64,000 bases of DNA from Oribacterium sp. WCC10 (GCF_900113415.1 NZ_FOPH01000004.1:1-64000), one strand, 5' to 3'; positions 52,895 to 61,606 are shown, numbered from the stretch's first letter. The notes: generated by a model not told the origin, from the sequence alone. Numbers and translations: made by a program.

Positions 52895-54787
52895 TTATTG
52901 CTCTTCCTGTTCAACTTCTTCAATGGTTGGGAAATGCCACTTCTGAACACCCACTGAATTGTGATTCTCATCCTGAGCCACAACTATCTCCGGTTCTCTT
53001 GGTCTCTTTACCGTAGTTCCGTCCTCTGAAGGTGTACCCTCTCCTTCTCTTGTGAAGCTATATTCAAGTTTGCCGGAATCCGTGTACTGAGGAGTTATGG
53101 TAACCTTATCTGATGTACGGTTTTTGTCATTGGACAAAAGATTATTAAACAGAGATACGTCCATACCCAAAAGAGAATTGCCCTGAAACTCTTCAAAATC
53201 ATTCTTTTCTCTTTCAGTTTGACTTTCTCTTGCATCGCTGCTCTTCGCCGGCTCCGCTTCTCCGGAAGTTGTTTCCTTAGGAACTTCTCCCAGCTTAGGG
53301 AACTCCCAGAGTCCTATCTCTGTCTCAGCATTCTCATCGACAAGGAAATCCTCCTCGGTGACATTCTCTCCTGCACTTTCCTTTATCTCCTTTTCAAGCA
53401 TAGACTTCTGCTGTTCGTCCGCAAGTACTGAATCGAATATCTTGCCGGCCTTGCTTCCATCCTCTTTGGATACCGCAACGCCACTCATGGCACCATTCTC
53501 AAGGGCTCTTGTTGTCCTGGTCTCCTTAGGAAGATAGGATATATTGCCCTTGCTCTTAACCTCTGAGGATGCACTGCTTCGCTCTTTAGACTCGCTCTGA
53601 ACACCGCCTCCAAATTGAACTCTCAGGGTCTCCTTTATCATCCTTATGCATCTCAAGAACCAGAAAACAGGCAGGAGTATCGGGAACTTCTGAAGTGTAG
53701 GATACAAAGAACTCATATATTTGTATTCCGGGAATACCCAGAGTATCTGCTGCTTAACACCGTCCCAGAACTCACCTCTTTGCTGTCTTCTAAGTTCCTT
53801 TTCCTCTTCACGCTTTTCCTTATCGATATGCTTCTGGATATCATTTCTAAGAGTATTGGCCTGAGGAACCATCTCTGTTCCTATAACACCACTGCTAAGT
53901 ATCCTGCTCTCTACGCTGTCATATACAGCCCCATCCTCTATGGCAAGATCCAATATATCATCCGCCTTGGATCCGAACCACATGGCTGCAATATGTATCA
54001 TACATTGCGCAAGAATGTCTATCTTAAACTCTTTGAATCGGGTCCAGATAAAATTCTGATTCATCTTCCCTTTGAACTGATGGTAAAAAAGAAAAACATC
54101 AAGAAGCTTTCGTACAGTAAGAGAATTTTCACAATAGTTATAGCAGATCTCCGCCATACGGAATACGAAGCTTGATTCAAGAGAAAAGGTGTGCATGGAA
54201 TTGAAAGTTCTGTCTATATAGGCCCTTTCCATCAAGGACGTCATACACTTCTGATAGTTCCTGGTAATGAACGGAAGCTTATAGTATATCTCAACCATAA
54301 ATCCGTTACCGGCTCTCATATGCTCTCCGAACTTTGGATAAAAATGGTCTGTAAGATATCCAAGATCCACCAGAAAGCCCTTGGCAAGACTGTAATCCTT
54401 CTCACTGAGAAGCAGTCTCAACGGGCTGTTACTGGCACTTTCCGGTATCCTGTACAGGCGTCTCGTGGCTGATGACTCAAGAACCGTTGCAGATATCTTA
54501 TGCATATTAAGAAGTGTCAATATCTCGAGCTCTGAGTTCTCGTAGCTTGATGAATACATAAGGCTTTCCTGATAACGTTCAAAAAACCTCTCGCCCCACT
54601 TTTGAGGCACATGCTCTGAAGCACCAAGCATACCAAGATAGATGATATTGGCTATCTTATGATAGTCGGCAAGATGAAAAAGTCTTTCCCAGTCCATCTT
54701 CATGGATCGCTTCGGAATCTCCTTTTGCCTGATCACCGCCCCCGCAAGATTGATCAGGTACCTGCCTTCAAATATTGTTCGATTCAT
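52895..54787 (-). CDS. NTP_transf_5-like protein with long acidic tail
   Basis: A 630-residue protein. Residues 15-300 resemble the uncharacterised nucleotidyltransferase family PF14907 in layout (helical start, then a strand-helix part near KISATVLESSATRRLYR and LRLLLSEKDYSLAKGFLVDLGY). The lysine-glycine and D-x-D positions typical of active members are not evident. A hydrophobic stretch lies near residues 365-385, followed by a Glu/Ser-rich low-complexity tail to the end. ATG 54787 is chosen, although GGGGG lies rather far (12-14 nt) upstream. It stands between csrA and the fliDST operon, separated by terminators. The function is unknown. Confidence 0.5.
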   Translation of the reverse strand: MNRTIFEGRYLINLAGAVIRQKEIPKRSMKMDWERLFHLADYHKIANIIYLGMLGASEHVPQKWGERFFERYQESLMYSSSYENSELEILTLLNMHKISATVLESSATRRLYRIPESASNSPLRLLLSEKDYSLAKGFLVDLGYLTDHFYPKFGEHMRAGNGFMVEIYYKLPFITRNYQKCMTSLMERAYIDRTFNSMHTFSLESSFVFRMAEICYNYCENSLTVRKLLDVFLFYHQFKGKMNQNFIWTRFKEFKIDILAQCMIHIAAMWFGSKADDILDLAIEDGAVYDSVESRILSSGVIGTEMVPQANTLRNDIQKHIDKEKREEEKELRRQQRGEFWDGVKQQILWVFPEYKYMSSLYPTLQKFPILLPVFWFLRCIRMIKETLRVQFGGGVQSESKERSSASSEVKSKGNISYLPKETRTTRALENGAMSGVAVSKEDGSKAGKIFDSVLADEQQKSMLEKEIKESAGENVTEEDFLVDENAETEIGLWEFPKLGEVPKETTSGEAEPAKSSDARESQTEREKNDFEEFQGNSLLGMDVSLFNNLLSNDKNRTSDKVTITPQYTDSGKLEYSFTREGEGTPSEDGTTVKRPREPEIVVAQDENHNSVGVQKWHFPTIEEVEQEEQ

Positions 54788-54866
54788 GTTGCTGCTCTTC
54801 CCCCCGCAAATCCGTTCTTCCGGATTTCCCAAGTTCTATACAATGTTATGGTCTAATTTTAACATA

Positions 54867-54899
54867 AAAGAACCACAGAGAAAATCTCCGTGATTCTTT
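54867..54899 (-). terminator. Terminator of the fliD-fliS-fliT operon
   Basis: A 14-nt stem with two mismatches (54867-54880 with 54886-54899). Sited 52 nt past the last gene of the operon. Confidence 0.75.
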
Positions 54900-54951
54900 A
54901 AACACATATAAAAACTAATAATTTTTACGTTCTTTTATAAGCATCAGTTAC

Positions 54952-55353
54952 TTATTCCCTATAATATGATTTATCCTGAGCAAGCTGTATATTTAAGCGC
55001 CGATCCTGCATTTGAAGCTCTTTTATCAAAGATCGAGTCTTCAGTCTTATATCTTTCACAAGCTTTTCATCTTCAGTTTCCGGTACGATTTCCTCCGGAT
55101 CTGTAAATATAAGTCTGTGTGCAATCAGCGCTGCCTTAGGTCCGGCTTCACCCAAAAGTTCTATGGTTTCCGTTGTGTGTTGAACCTTTTTGATGGCATC
55201 CATTCGTTCATCAAGAAGAATCTCTGCTGTATATCCATCATTTCCGGACAGAACCTGAGACAGCTCGTCTGTCAGATTCTTTACATCTTTTATATACGTA
55301 TATTTACGCTGATACAGAATCGCAAGATTTTCGACATCTAAAATATCTTCCAT
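54952..55353 (-). CDS. FliT-like chaperone candidate
   Basis: A 133-residue, fully helical and highly charged protein directly downstream of fliS, the place usual for fliT. Size and helicity fit a type III export chaperone, which in other bacteria escorts FliD. Sequence similarity to known FliT is not obvious by eye, so no symbol is given. ATG 55353 has GGAG six bases upstream; ATG 55359 touches the site and is less likely. Confidence 0.6.
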   Translation of the reverse strand: MEDILDVENLAILYQRKYTYIKDVKNLTDELSQVLSGNDGYTAEILLDERMDAIKKVQHTTETIELLGEAGPKAALIAHRLIFTDPEEIVPETEDEKLVKDIRLKTRSLIKELQMQDRRLNIQLAQDKSYYRE

Positions 55354-55368
55354 ACTCATCTCCGAATA

Positions 55369-55770
55369 TCAACCTACAACACTGGCCTGTCTTGCTTCAT
55401 GTGTATCCTGAACCAGATGACTGGCCCCTTCAAATCCATCACGAAGATCCTCTATGATCTCTACAAGCTTTGGAATCTCTCCCTTTAAACTCTTACCCGA
55501 AGCCTTTACCTTTGAAAGATCATATATGATGTAATCATACAGTCTTCTCAGATCTCTGCTTATAGGAATCGACATATCCAGAGTGTTTATAAGATATCTT
55601 ATGATCTTAACTGTTTTTGCTATATAATCTTCAAAAGCAGTTATATCTCCATCTTCCAGAGCCATGTCAGCTTTTCTAAGATCCTTCATGCACTCATCAT
55701 ACAGAAGGATCAAAAGCTCAACAGGGGACATGGAGAAAATAGTATCTTCTTTATATTTACCATAAGTCAT
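55369..55770 (-). CDS. fliS: Flagellin export chaperone FliS
   Basis: A 133-residue helical chaperone. Family features are SPVELLILLYDECMKDLRKA near the start, the IRYLINTLDMS helix and LYDYIIYDLSKV. It binds the flagellin C-terminus to stop early polymerisation. ATG 55770 follows AAGG by eight bases; GTG 55779 has no proper site. It lies 71 nt after fliD and 15 nt before the FliT-like gene. Confidence 0.93.
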   Translation of the reverse strand: MTYGKYKEDTIFSMSPVELLILLYDECMKDLRKADMALEDGDITAFEDYIAKTVKIIRYLINTLDMSIPISRDLRRLYDYIIYDLSKVKASGKSLKGEIPKLVEIIEDLRDGFEGASHLVQDTHEARQASVVG

Positions 55771-55841
55771 GAACGGCACCTTCTTTTCAAATCATGTACA
55801 GAAACTAATCATTTACTACATATGGTATATCGGCAAAAAAC

Positions 55842-57455
55842 TTAATATGATAAGCTTGAAAGATAGCTTGACTGAGAGTTCATGCTGTTTATAAGAGTCT
55901 CAAGATTTGAGAACTGTTTAATGTATCTGTCCTGTTCTGTCTTGAGCTTACTCTTCCACTTTTCCAGTTCCTCCTTGTAGTCTTTTGTCTTTTTGTATAT
56001 TTCATTGTTATTCTTTGTGGCAGAAAGCTTTGTTGAACCGGCCACTTCAACAAGACGACCGTAGGAGTTACCGTTTCTTGATGCATATCTTGTTGCATAA
56101 GGAGTCAACTGCTTATTGATAGTAGCACCAAATCCGGTCTTCTCCTCCGTTCCACACATGATTTCTTCAACCTTGGTTGAATCTGTTTCCATAGCCTTAC
56201 GGAATTTATCTTCATCAAATGAAAGCTGTCCGCCATCTGCATGATCCGAACTCATAGTGATGCCTATGCTCTCAAGATCACTGTAACTTATGCCTCCTCT
56301 GATGATATCATTCATCATTCCGTGAAGTTCATATGAAAAATTTCTAATCTCGCTATCGTTATAAAGTATTCCTTCTTTCGCCTTTTTATTCCACTTTTCA
56401 ATTTCCTTTTCGGTCATCTCATCTTCCTGTTCTTCAGTCAGAGGATCATAACCGCTGGAAGGTCTGGTGGTCACATGAGTATTAACCTCTTCGACAAGTT
56501 TATTGTAGGCTTCTATAAACTCTTTTACACGCTCTGTCGCCTTATCAACATTGGCAGAAGCTGTAAAGGTTACGCTTGCACCGGCATCATAAGATACTGT
56601 TCCATCCGCTACAGATATATCACCAAATGTTCCGCTAGCGGTAACCTTGAGACCGTCTACATTAAATGTATTGTTGTGGCTGGTTATGGCTACAGGCTCA
56701 GAACCACCGTAACTTACATACATTACAGCATCTTTTCCGGCTGTAAACTGTGATTCATCCTCGCCAAACAGTGCTTTGGCCGCACCGTTAAGTTTAACTT
56801 CGCTTTCTTCTCCGGTCTCCTTATCGAAGAACATAAACTTACCGGTACTTTCAACATAAGTTGCCTTTACACCTGCATCACTATTGTTAATGGCACTTAC
56901 AAGATTACTGATTGTTGATTCACCTGTTACTTCAAAAGATTTACCATTGATAGTCATATCAGTGATATTTCTATCTGAAAAACCAAGATCGCTGAGTTTT
57001 GAAGATTTGGTAGCAGTCTCCCCTGTAGAACTGTCAGTCATCTTTGTAGATGTAAAATATGCTGATGATGCAAGCTGACTGACACCCTTCACGGAAATAT
57101 AATCAAGAAGATTGGAGTTGCCGGTCGCAGAAATAAGTGATGTTGATGAACTGTTTCCTTTGGCAGTGACGTCAGACTTGGCATATAACGAGTTATTGAC
57201 TATACTTGTTTTTCCGGAGTAGCTCAGGTAGTCATCTTCCATATCTATCATCTTATCGGTGATACTGTTGTATGCTTCCTGTCTCCACTCCTGCCTGGTA
57301 ATATTCTGATTTGTTTTCGTTATCTTACTGTTGGTAGTTGATGTCAACTGTTCTATCAAAGCATCTCGGTCAAGTCCGGATGCAAGTCCTCCGAAACCTT
57401 TCAAGGAGGTATTTCCTAATGCGCTCGTTGAGCTGCTGCTGTCTGATACTTTCAT
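55842..57455 (-). CDS. fliD: Filament cap protein FliD (HAP2)
   Basis: A 537-residue cap protein. The N-terminal domain has GLASGLDRDALIEQLTSTTNSKI, and the C-terminal FliD domain has the coiled-coil end KEELEKWKSKLKTEQDRY, QFSNLETLINSMNSQSSYL. It forms the pentameric cap under which flagellin folds. AAGGAG precedes the ATG. The gene has a sigma-28 promoter (57522-57548) and, like the flagellins, a GGA-loop hairpin in its leader (57484-57497). It heads fliD-fliS-fliT. Confidence 0.95.
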   Translation of the reverse strand: MKVSDSSSSTSALGNTSLKGFGGLASGLDRDALIEQLTSTTNSKITKTNQNITRQEWRQEAYNSITDKMIDMEDDYLSYSGKTSIVNNSLYAKSDVTAKGNSSSTSLISATGNSNLLDYISVKGVSQLASSAYFTSTKMTDSSTGETATKSSKLSDLGFSDRNITDMTINGKSFEVTGESTISNLVSAINNSDAGVKATYVESTGKFMFFDKETGEESEVKLNGAAKALFGEDESQFTAGKDAVMYVSYGGSEPVAITSHNNTFNVDGLKVTASGTFGDISVADGTVSYDAGASVTFTASANVDKATERVKEFIEAYNKLVEEVNTHVTTRPSSGYDPLTEEQEDEMTEKEIEKWNKKAKEGILYNDSEIRNFSYELHGMMNDIIRGGISYSDLESIGITMSSDHADGGQLSFDEDKFRKAMETDSTKVEEIMCGTEEKTGFGATINKQLTPYATRYASRNGNSYGRLVEVAGSTKLSATKNNNEIYKKTKDYKEELEKWKSKLKTEQDRYIKQFSNLETLINSMNSQSSYLSSLSY

Positions 57456-57483
57456 ATTAATGCTCCTTCATAATAAAAACGAA

Positions 57484-57497
57484 GACCTTCCCTGGCC
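57484..57497 (-). promoter_or_regulatory. Putative CsrA-binding hairpin, fliD leader
   Basis: The RNA reads GGCCAGGGAAGGUC: GGCC pairs with GGUC around loop AGGGAA. Compared with flagellin copy 3 (GGACAGGGAAGUUC), a stem pair changes on both sides while the loop is kept. It lies 28 nt before the ATG. Confidence 0.65.
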
Positions 57498-57521
57498 TAT
57501 ACATACTGATTCCTACTGTCA

Positions 57522-57548
57522 TTATCGACACAAACACTAAATTAATAA
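57522..57548 (-). promoter_or_regulatory. Sigma-28 promoter of fliD
   Basis: On the minus strand TTAT (57545-57548), 15 nt, GTCGATAA (57522-57529). Confidence 0.7.
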
Positions 57549-57561
57549 CCTGTAAACAAAA

Positions 57562-57602
57562 AATCCTCCATGATATATGAAATAACTATATCATAGAGGA
57601 TT
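57562..57602 (-). terminator. Terminator of the sigma-28/chemotaxis operon
   Basis: AATCCTC (57562-57568) pairs with GAGGATT (57596-57602), extended inwards by ATGATATA/TATATCAT. On the minus strand it is followed by a T run. Confidence 0.8.
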
Positions 57603-57631
57603 CTCTATAAATTTTAATTATATGTTACTGA

Positions 57632-58372
57632 TCATTGCATACGGTCATCACCATGGTGAGGATGCTCTTTAACTGCTCTTATGGCTCTCATGATAGCTGC
57701 CAGTATATCCATCCTGTAACTGTCATGATAAAAACTGATCCTTGCAGAGGTTGACTTCTTATACATCACAACATACTTGGCCGGAAGATGGGATAATGTT
57801 GCAGCAAGTACGTCTGCCTGACACCTCTCACATGTACAGCACCCCTGATTTTTCATATATGCCAGGATATTCTCACTCTTCAAGCACTCCTGCATGATAT
57901 TGACTATATGGAAACCTTCCTGAACTTTGGCTTCACCGAAAACCTTTTCTTCCAGACGTTTCTGTATGGCGTCAGAAATCACATCTCTGTCCTCGTCAGA
58001 CTCAACTCTTATAGCACGTCTCTTTTCCTTTACAACCTCGTTTCTGAGTCCGATGTTATCAAGACCATAGGAATAATTGTTTCCGTAACCTCCAGGAACT
58101 ACCCTTTTCCCCTTTTTCCCTTTTGACTTTGTTTCTCCATCGGGGTCAAGCTCCCCCAGAAGTCTTTCCTGCATATTCTGAGAATTCTTCTCAGGGTTCC
58201 CTGATATCATGGCATTGATGTCTTCGATTTCTTTTGCCTTTGCCTCTTTTTTGGCCTTTTTGGCATCCTTCAGTCCCTGTCTGATGGTAGCCGCTATATT
58301 CTCGGCAAAATCTGCCGCTTCCCCAATCGATTCAAATGTCCCCTTTTTATCATCAAATGTTTCTGTACCCAC
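57632..58372 (-). CDS. ComFB-domain protein
   Basis: A 246-residue protein with a charged, Lys-rich first half and a ComFB (PF10719) domain at about residues 150-235. The domain shows FHIVNIMQECLKSENI, the cysteine cluster GCCTCERC (Cys178, 179, 181, 184) and DVLAATLSHLPAKYVV. ComFB was named from the Bacillus comF operon. ComFB-type proteins of cyanobacteria have been reported to bind c-di-GMP. The gene is the last of the leftward operon that begins with sigma-28, 42 nt after the wall-repeat gene, so a role in motility control is possible. Confidence 0.8.
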   Translation of the reverse strand: MGTETFDDKKGTFESIGEAADFAENIAATIRQGLKDAKKAKKEAKAKEIEDINAMISGNPEKNSQNMQERLLGELDPDGETKSKGKKGKRVVPGGYGNNYSYGLDNIGLRNEVVKEKRRAIRVESDEDRDVISDAIQKRLEEKVFGEAKVQEGFHIVNIMQECLKSENILAYMKNQGCCTCERCQADVLAATLSHLPAKYVVMYKKSTSARISFYHDSYRMDILAAIMRAIRAVKEHPHHGDDRMQ

Positions 58373-58414
58373 ATTACCCTCCTTAAAGATGCAGAATCAT
58401 CTCTTCTTCATACT

Positions 58415-59404
58415 CTATTCTCTTGCCGCTTCTCTTTCCTGGAAAAGCTGAAGTTCATCCTCCGAGGGATACATATCAACCTGTTCTTTTATACTATCAT
58501 CATCCATAGAATGATAATTGGCAAAAATGCCTTTACCGGTTTCAGCCCGCCGGTGTATAAGCGATGTATTCCAGTCGCTGGCCGATACTTTATCCTCATC
58601 TATATAATATACGATATCACCGTACTCATTGAAATCAAAATAATAGTGTTCCACACTAGTGAAATCGTAGTCACCAATATTCATACTGAAAAAATTGTAG
58701 TCATTCATGTCCTTTGACACGATCATCCAGACATTTCCCTGCTGTTCCTCGCGCCTTAGTTCCGCAGTTTCATCTGAAACAAAATCGAGCTCCATAACCG
58801 TATAAAACTCTTCTTCCTCAGAATTCCAGAGTTTGATGTCAAGAACCTGACTGTTTTCTGTTTCAGCATTGATAACTATGATATCTCTGTAACCGTCTCC
58901 GTTAAGATCATAGAGAGTAAATGCAGCGTTTGTGGCATTTAGAGAGGCCAGAAACTCCTTCTGCTGCGATGTAACGGTTACTTTTCTGTTTAAGTCGGAA
59001 ACCACCTTTTTCAGGCTTTTTTTTGCTTCTTCCCTCCATTTGTCAAAGGACTTAAGCTCAGCTCCGTCTGCTCCCACAAACTTATCACCACTTGCGGTAT
59101 AGCAGTTTCTCTGCATGATTCCATCTGTTCCAAGATAATGTGTCTTTCCGGTATCATCATCGGAAAACCACTTATCCGTAGACATTAGTCCCTCACCCTC
59201 TATGTGATATCTGTTTCCTCCATAGTCGACCCATTCATTTTCCACAGGATCATCATATGTATAATAAAGATACCACTTTCCGTTATCGTAGAGCCAGGAA
59301 TATGCGAGAGTCTTAATTGGAAAAGATGTCATCAGCAAAAAGAATACTGCGAAAAAGCATCCACAGAATGCAGCCCTACTGATTTTTGAATATGAATTAT
59401 CCAA
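58415..59404 (-). CDS. Secreted protein with wall-binding-type repeats and a Ca-loop-like motif
   Basis: A 329-residue exported protein with a signal or anchor helix near residues 12-33. Choline-binding-like aromatic repeats follow (SWLYDNGKWYLYYTYDD, NRYHIEGEGLMS, GKTHYLGTDGIM), then a domain containing LYDLNGDGYRDIIVIN, which resembles EF-hand or FG-GAP loops. TTG 59404 is the likely start: GGGGGTG lies six bases upstream, and the longer frame to 59455 runs into a terminator. It lies inside the sigma-28/chemotaxis operon. The function is unknown. Confidence 0.65.
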   Translation of the reverse strand: MDNSYSKISRAAFCGCFFAVFFLLMTSFPIKTLAYSWLYDNGKWYLYYTYDDPVENEWVDYGGNRYHIEGEGLMSTDKWFSDDDTGKTHYLGTDGIMQRNCYTASGDKFVGADGAELKSFDKWREEAKKSLKKVVSDLNRKVTVTSQQKEFLASLNATNAAFTLYDLNGDGYRDIIVINAETENSQVLDIKLWNSEEEEFYTVMELDFVSDETAELRREEQQGNVWMIVSKDMNDYNFFSMNIGDYDFTSVEHYYFDFNEYGDIVYYIDEDKVSASDWNTSLIHRRAETGKGIFANYHSMDDDSIKEQVDMYPSEDELQLFQEREAARE

Positions 59405-59454
59405 TCTTACACCCCCATATAAAATCCCTTTAACCGGATACTGTATCGAAAACA

Positions 59455-59481
59455 AAGGCAGGCATATAGTATGCCTGCCTT
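59455..59481 (-). terminator. Stem-loop between cheV and the wall-repeat gene
   Basis: A perfect 12-bp stem (59455-59466 with 59470-59481), loop TAG, with a moderate T tract on the minus strand. It would reduce but may not abolish expression of the two downstream genes. Confidence 0.7.
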
Positions 59482-59496
59482 AAAATACTTTTCGTA

Positions 59497-60447
59497 TTAC
59501 ATCCCCTTGAAATTGCTCTTTCTCTGCTCTTCATATCTACCGATAAGAGTATCCATGATATGAACAAGATGACCGATCTCGGGCTTGGAAAGCTGCTCAT
59601 CCGCACCAAGCTCCTTGCCCTTTGCACGCATCTGCTCATCGATAAGTGATGAGAAAATAACAACCGGCAGATGACGGAGATGAGGATCAGACTTGATAAG
59701 CTTCGTCAGTCTGTGACCATCCATCATAGGCATCTCAAGGTCTGTGATGACCATACTTACCTTTTCATAACAGTGAGGATCATCCTTTATACCGTCAAGA
59801 TAGTTCCAGCATTCCTGTCCGTTGTTGAACATATGAATATCTGTAAATCCGGCTCTCTGAAGTGAATCCAGTATCATCTTCTGAAGAAGTACCGAATCCT
59901 CTGCTATAACTACAGGCGCCTGATTTATAGGTCTGTCACCCATTTCATCGATTTCTGATACCTGAATTGTTGTTTCCGGAGAGATCTCTGCTACGATCTT
60001 CTCAAAATCCAGAACTGTAACGAGCTGCTCGTCACACTGTGCGATACCTGTCGCAACAGACTCATCACCTGAGCCGAGAGTTTTATCAGGCTTCTGTATG
60101 CTCTTCCATGATATACGGCTTATTCCCTCGATGCTGTCCACTCTGAACGCAACCATCATCTTGTTAAAGCCTGTGATGATGAACAGATCTCGGTCACCAT
60201 AGTCCTTACGTTCTCCTGTAAGATACTGTCCGAGATTGATAACCGTGATAAGCACGTCTCTCGGTTTAAAGAAGCCTTCAACCGCCGGATGAGAATGTGG
60301 CATAGGTTTAACTTTTTCAGTCATCATGATTTCAACTACTTTGGCAACATTGATACCATAGTATTCGTTCATGACCTTGAACTTCATGATCTCAATTTCA
60401 TTTGTACCGGACTCAAGCAGAATTCCGTCCTTTTTATTGTTCTTCAA
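59497..60447 (-). CDS. cheV: Chemotaxis protein CheV
   Basis: A 316-residue fusion of an N-terminal CheW-like domain (residues 15-160) and a C-terminal receiver domain with phospho-acceptor Asp236 (MVITDLEMPMMDG) and the acidic pair IAEDS. It couples receptors to CheA and takes part in adaptation. The start is TTG 60447, with AGGAGG ten bases upstream. It lies 26 nt after cheD. Confidence 0.93.
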   Translation of the reverse strand: MKNNKKDGILLESGTNEIEIMKFKVMNEYYGINVAKVVEIMMTEKVKPMPHSHPAVEGFFKPRDVLITVINLGQYLTGERKDYGDRDLFIITGFNKMMVAFRVDSIEGISRISWKSIQKPDKTLGSGDESVATGIAQCDEQLVTVLDFEKIVAEISPETTIQVSEIDEMGDRPINQAPVVIAEDSVLLQKMILDSLQRAGFTDIHMFNNGQECWNYLDGIKDDPHCYEKVSMVITDLEMPMMDGHRLTKLIKSDPHLRHLPVVIFSSLIDEQMRAKGKELGADEQLSKPEIGHLVHIMDTLIGRYEEQRKSNFKGM

Positions 60448-60473
60448 TTCAGGTTTCCTCCTAACGGTTAAAA

Positions 60474-60959
60474 TTACAAATGTTTCTCCGGATGACCAAA
60501 TGTTTTTATCACCACATCACCCGTACCTACATCCAGGCTCATTGTTCTGGCATAATTGGCTCCACAATCCTCTGCACGGATATGAAAACCTTCTTTTTGT
60601 AAAATCTGACGCACGGTCTGAGCATTTCTCTCCCCGATGTTACCGAAACTGGCATTACCACTGATCTCAAACATCTTAGCTCCGCCCGCTATCTTTACGA
60701 TGGCTCTGCTCTTTACCATCCCAAATGCTGTCAACTTTCGGATAGTCTCTGCAAGACCAGTATCTGCATATTTCAGTAAATTAGCATCATCTTTGTTCTG
60801 TCTTATGGGGAGCATGATATGAAGCAGTGCCCCCAGCTTTAAAACAGGATCATAAAAAGCTATTCCTATACATGAACCTAACGCATAAGTGATTATCTCA
60901 CCCTGTCCTCGAGTCAGCTTCATGTCGCCGATCCCGACCTTCAGTTGTCTATCCATCAT
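60474..60959 (-). CDS. cheD: Chemoreceptor glutamine deamidase CheD
   Basis: A 161-residue CheD. The catalytic Cys30 (ITYALGSCIGI), His47 (ALLHIMLP) and the family motif FGNIGERNA are present. It deamidates receptor glutamines and interacts with CheC. The ATG comes 3 nt after the cheC stop; a second ATG follows at once, so the exact start is open. Confidence 0.95.
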   Translation of the reverse strand: MMDRQLKVGIGDMKLTRGQGEIITYALGSCIGIAFYDPVLKLGALLHIMLPIRQNKDDANLLKYADTGLAETIRKLTAFGMVKSRAIVKIAGGAKMFEISGNASFGNIGERNAQTVRQILQKEGFHIRAEDCGANYARTMSLDVGTGDVVIKTFGHPEKHL

Positions 60960-60962
60960 AGA

Positions 60963-61586
60963 TTAACTAACCCCTAACTTCTCCAATATACGATTCAGGG
61001 ATGCAATATCAGGCAGCATAAGCAACCAGTCGTTATAAGTCTTACCATCTATCACAAAATCCGCATTACAATACATCAGCTTATCAGTTTCGTAACCATA
61101 CTCAGCTATAGGTACCGTGAGAATGGCACCAAGCATGTTGACCGCGGCACTTGGAACCGAAAGTCCTATATGCATGTCTACAAGTTCTGTGAATGCGTTC
61201 ACATAAGAACATATAATGATGTTACCTATCTCTGTCAGGGCCGAATGTGCCATGGTATCCATCTGTTCAAATCCCGCATACGACATGCCCATCATCTTGT
61301 CAAAGATGGTATTGGCAAACTCAAGATTGAACAGGAAAAGCATAAGACCATTTATATCCCCGTCCATTTTCACCAACGTTGCTCCGACAATCTGCTCGAT
61401 ATTGCCGCCGATTGCCTCAATCGCTTCATCATACCCAAGTATCTTTACCTGCGGAATAGTAATACGGACCTCTTTCTGGAGCATCTGTGACAATGCTGTC
61501 GCCGCATGTCCTGTACCGATACTTCCTATCTCTCTCATTACATCCAGATCCTGGAGGTTCATCTCCCCGTAATCTTTTATCCTCAT
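60963..61586 (-). CDS. cheC: CheY-P phosphatase CheC
   Basis: A 207-residue CheC of the CheC/CheX/FliY family. The first half-site reads REIGSIGTGHAATALSQM, in which both usual Asn residues are replaced (Ser and His). The second half-site, LTEIGNIIICSYVN, keeps Glu-x-x-Asn, so phosphatase activity probably rests on that one. CheC dephosphorylates CheY-P and is helped by CheD, encoded next. The ATG follows a short AGGT site 20 nt after flgG. Confidence 0.92.
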   Translation of the reverse strand: MRIKDYGEMNLQDLDVMREIGSIGTGHAATALSQMLQKEVRITIPQVKILGYDEAIEAIGGNIEQIVGATLVKMDGDINGLMLFLFNLEFANTIFDKMMGMSYAGFEQMDTMAHSALTEIGNIIICSYVNAFTELVDMHIGLSVPSAAVNMLGAILTVPIAEYGYETDKLMYCNADFVIDGKTYNDWLLMLPDIASLNRILEKLGVS

Positions 61587-61606
61587 TACCTGTTCCCCAC
61601 TTTATA

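Noticed and set aside
59405-59455. Longer N-terminus of the secreted wall-repeat protein
   Set aside because: It would begin in the terminator stem at 59455-59481; TTG 59404 has a proper ribosome site.
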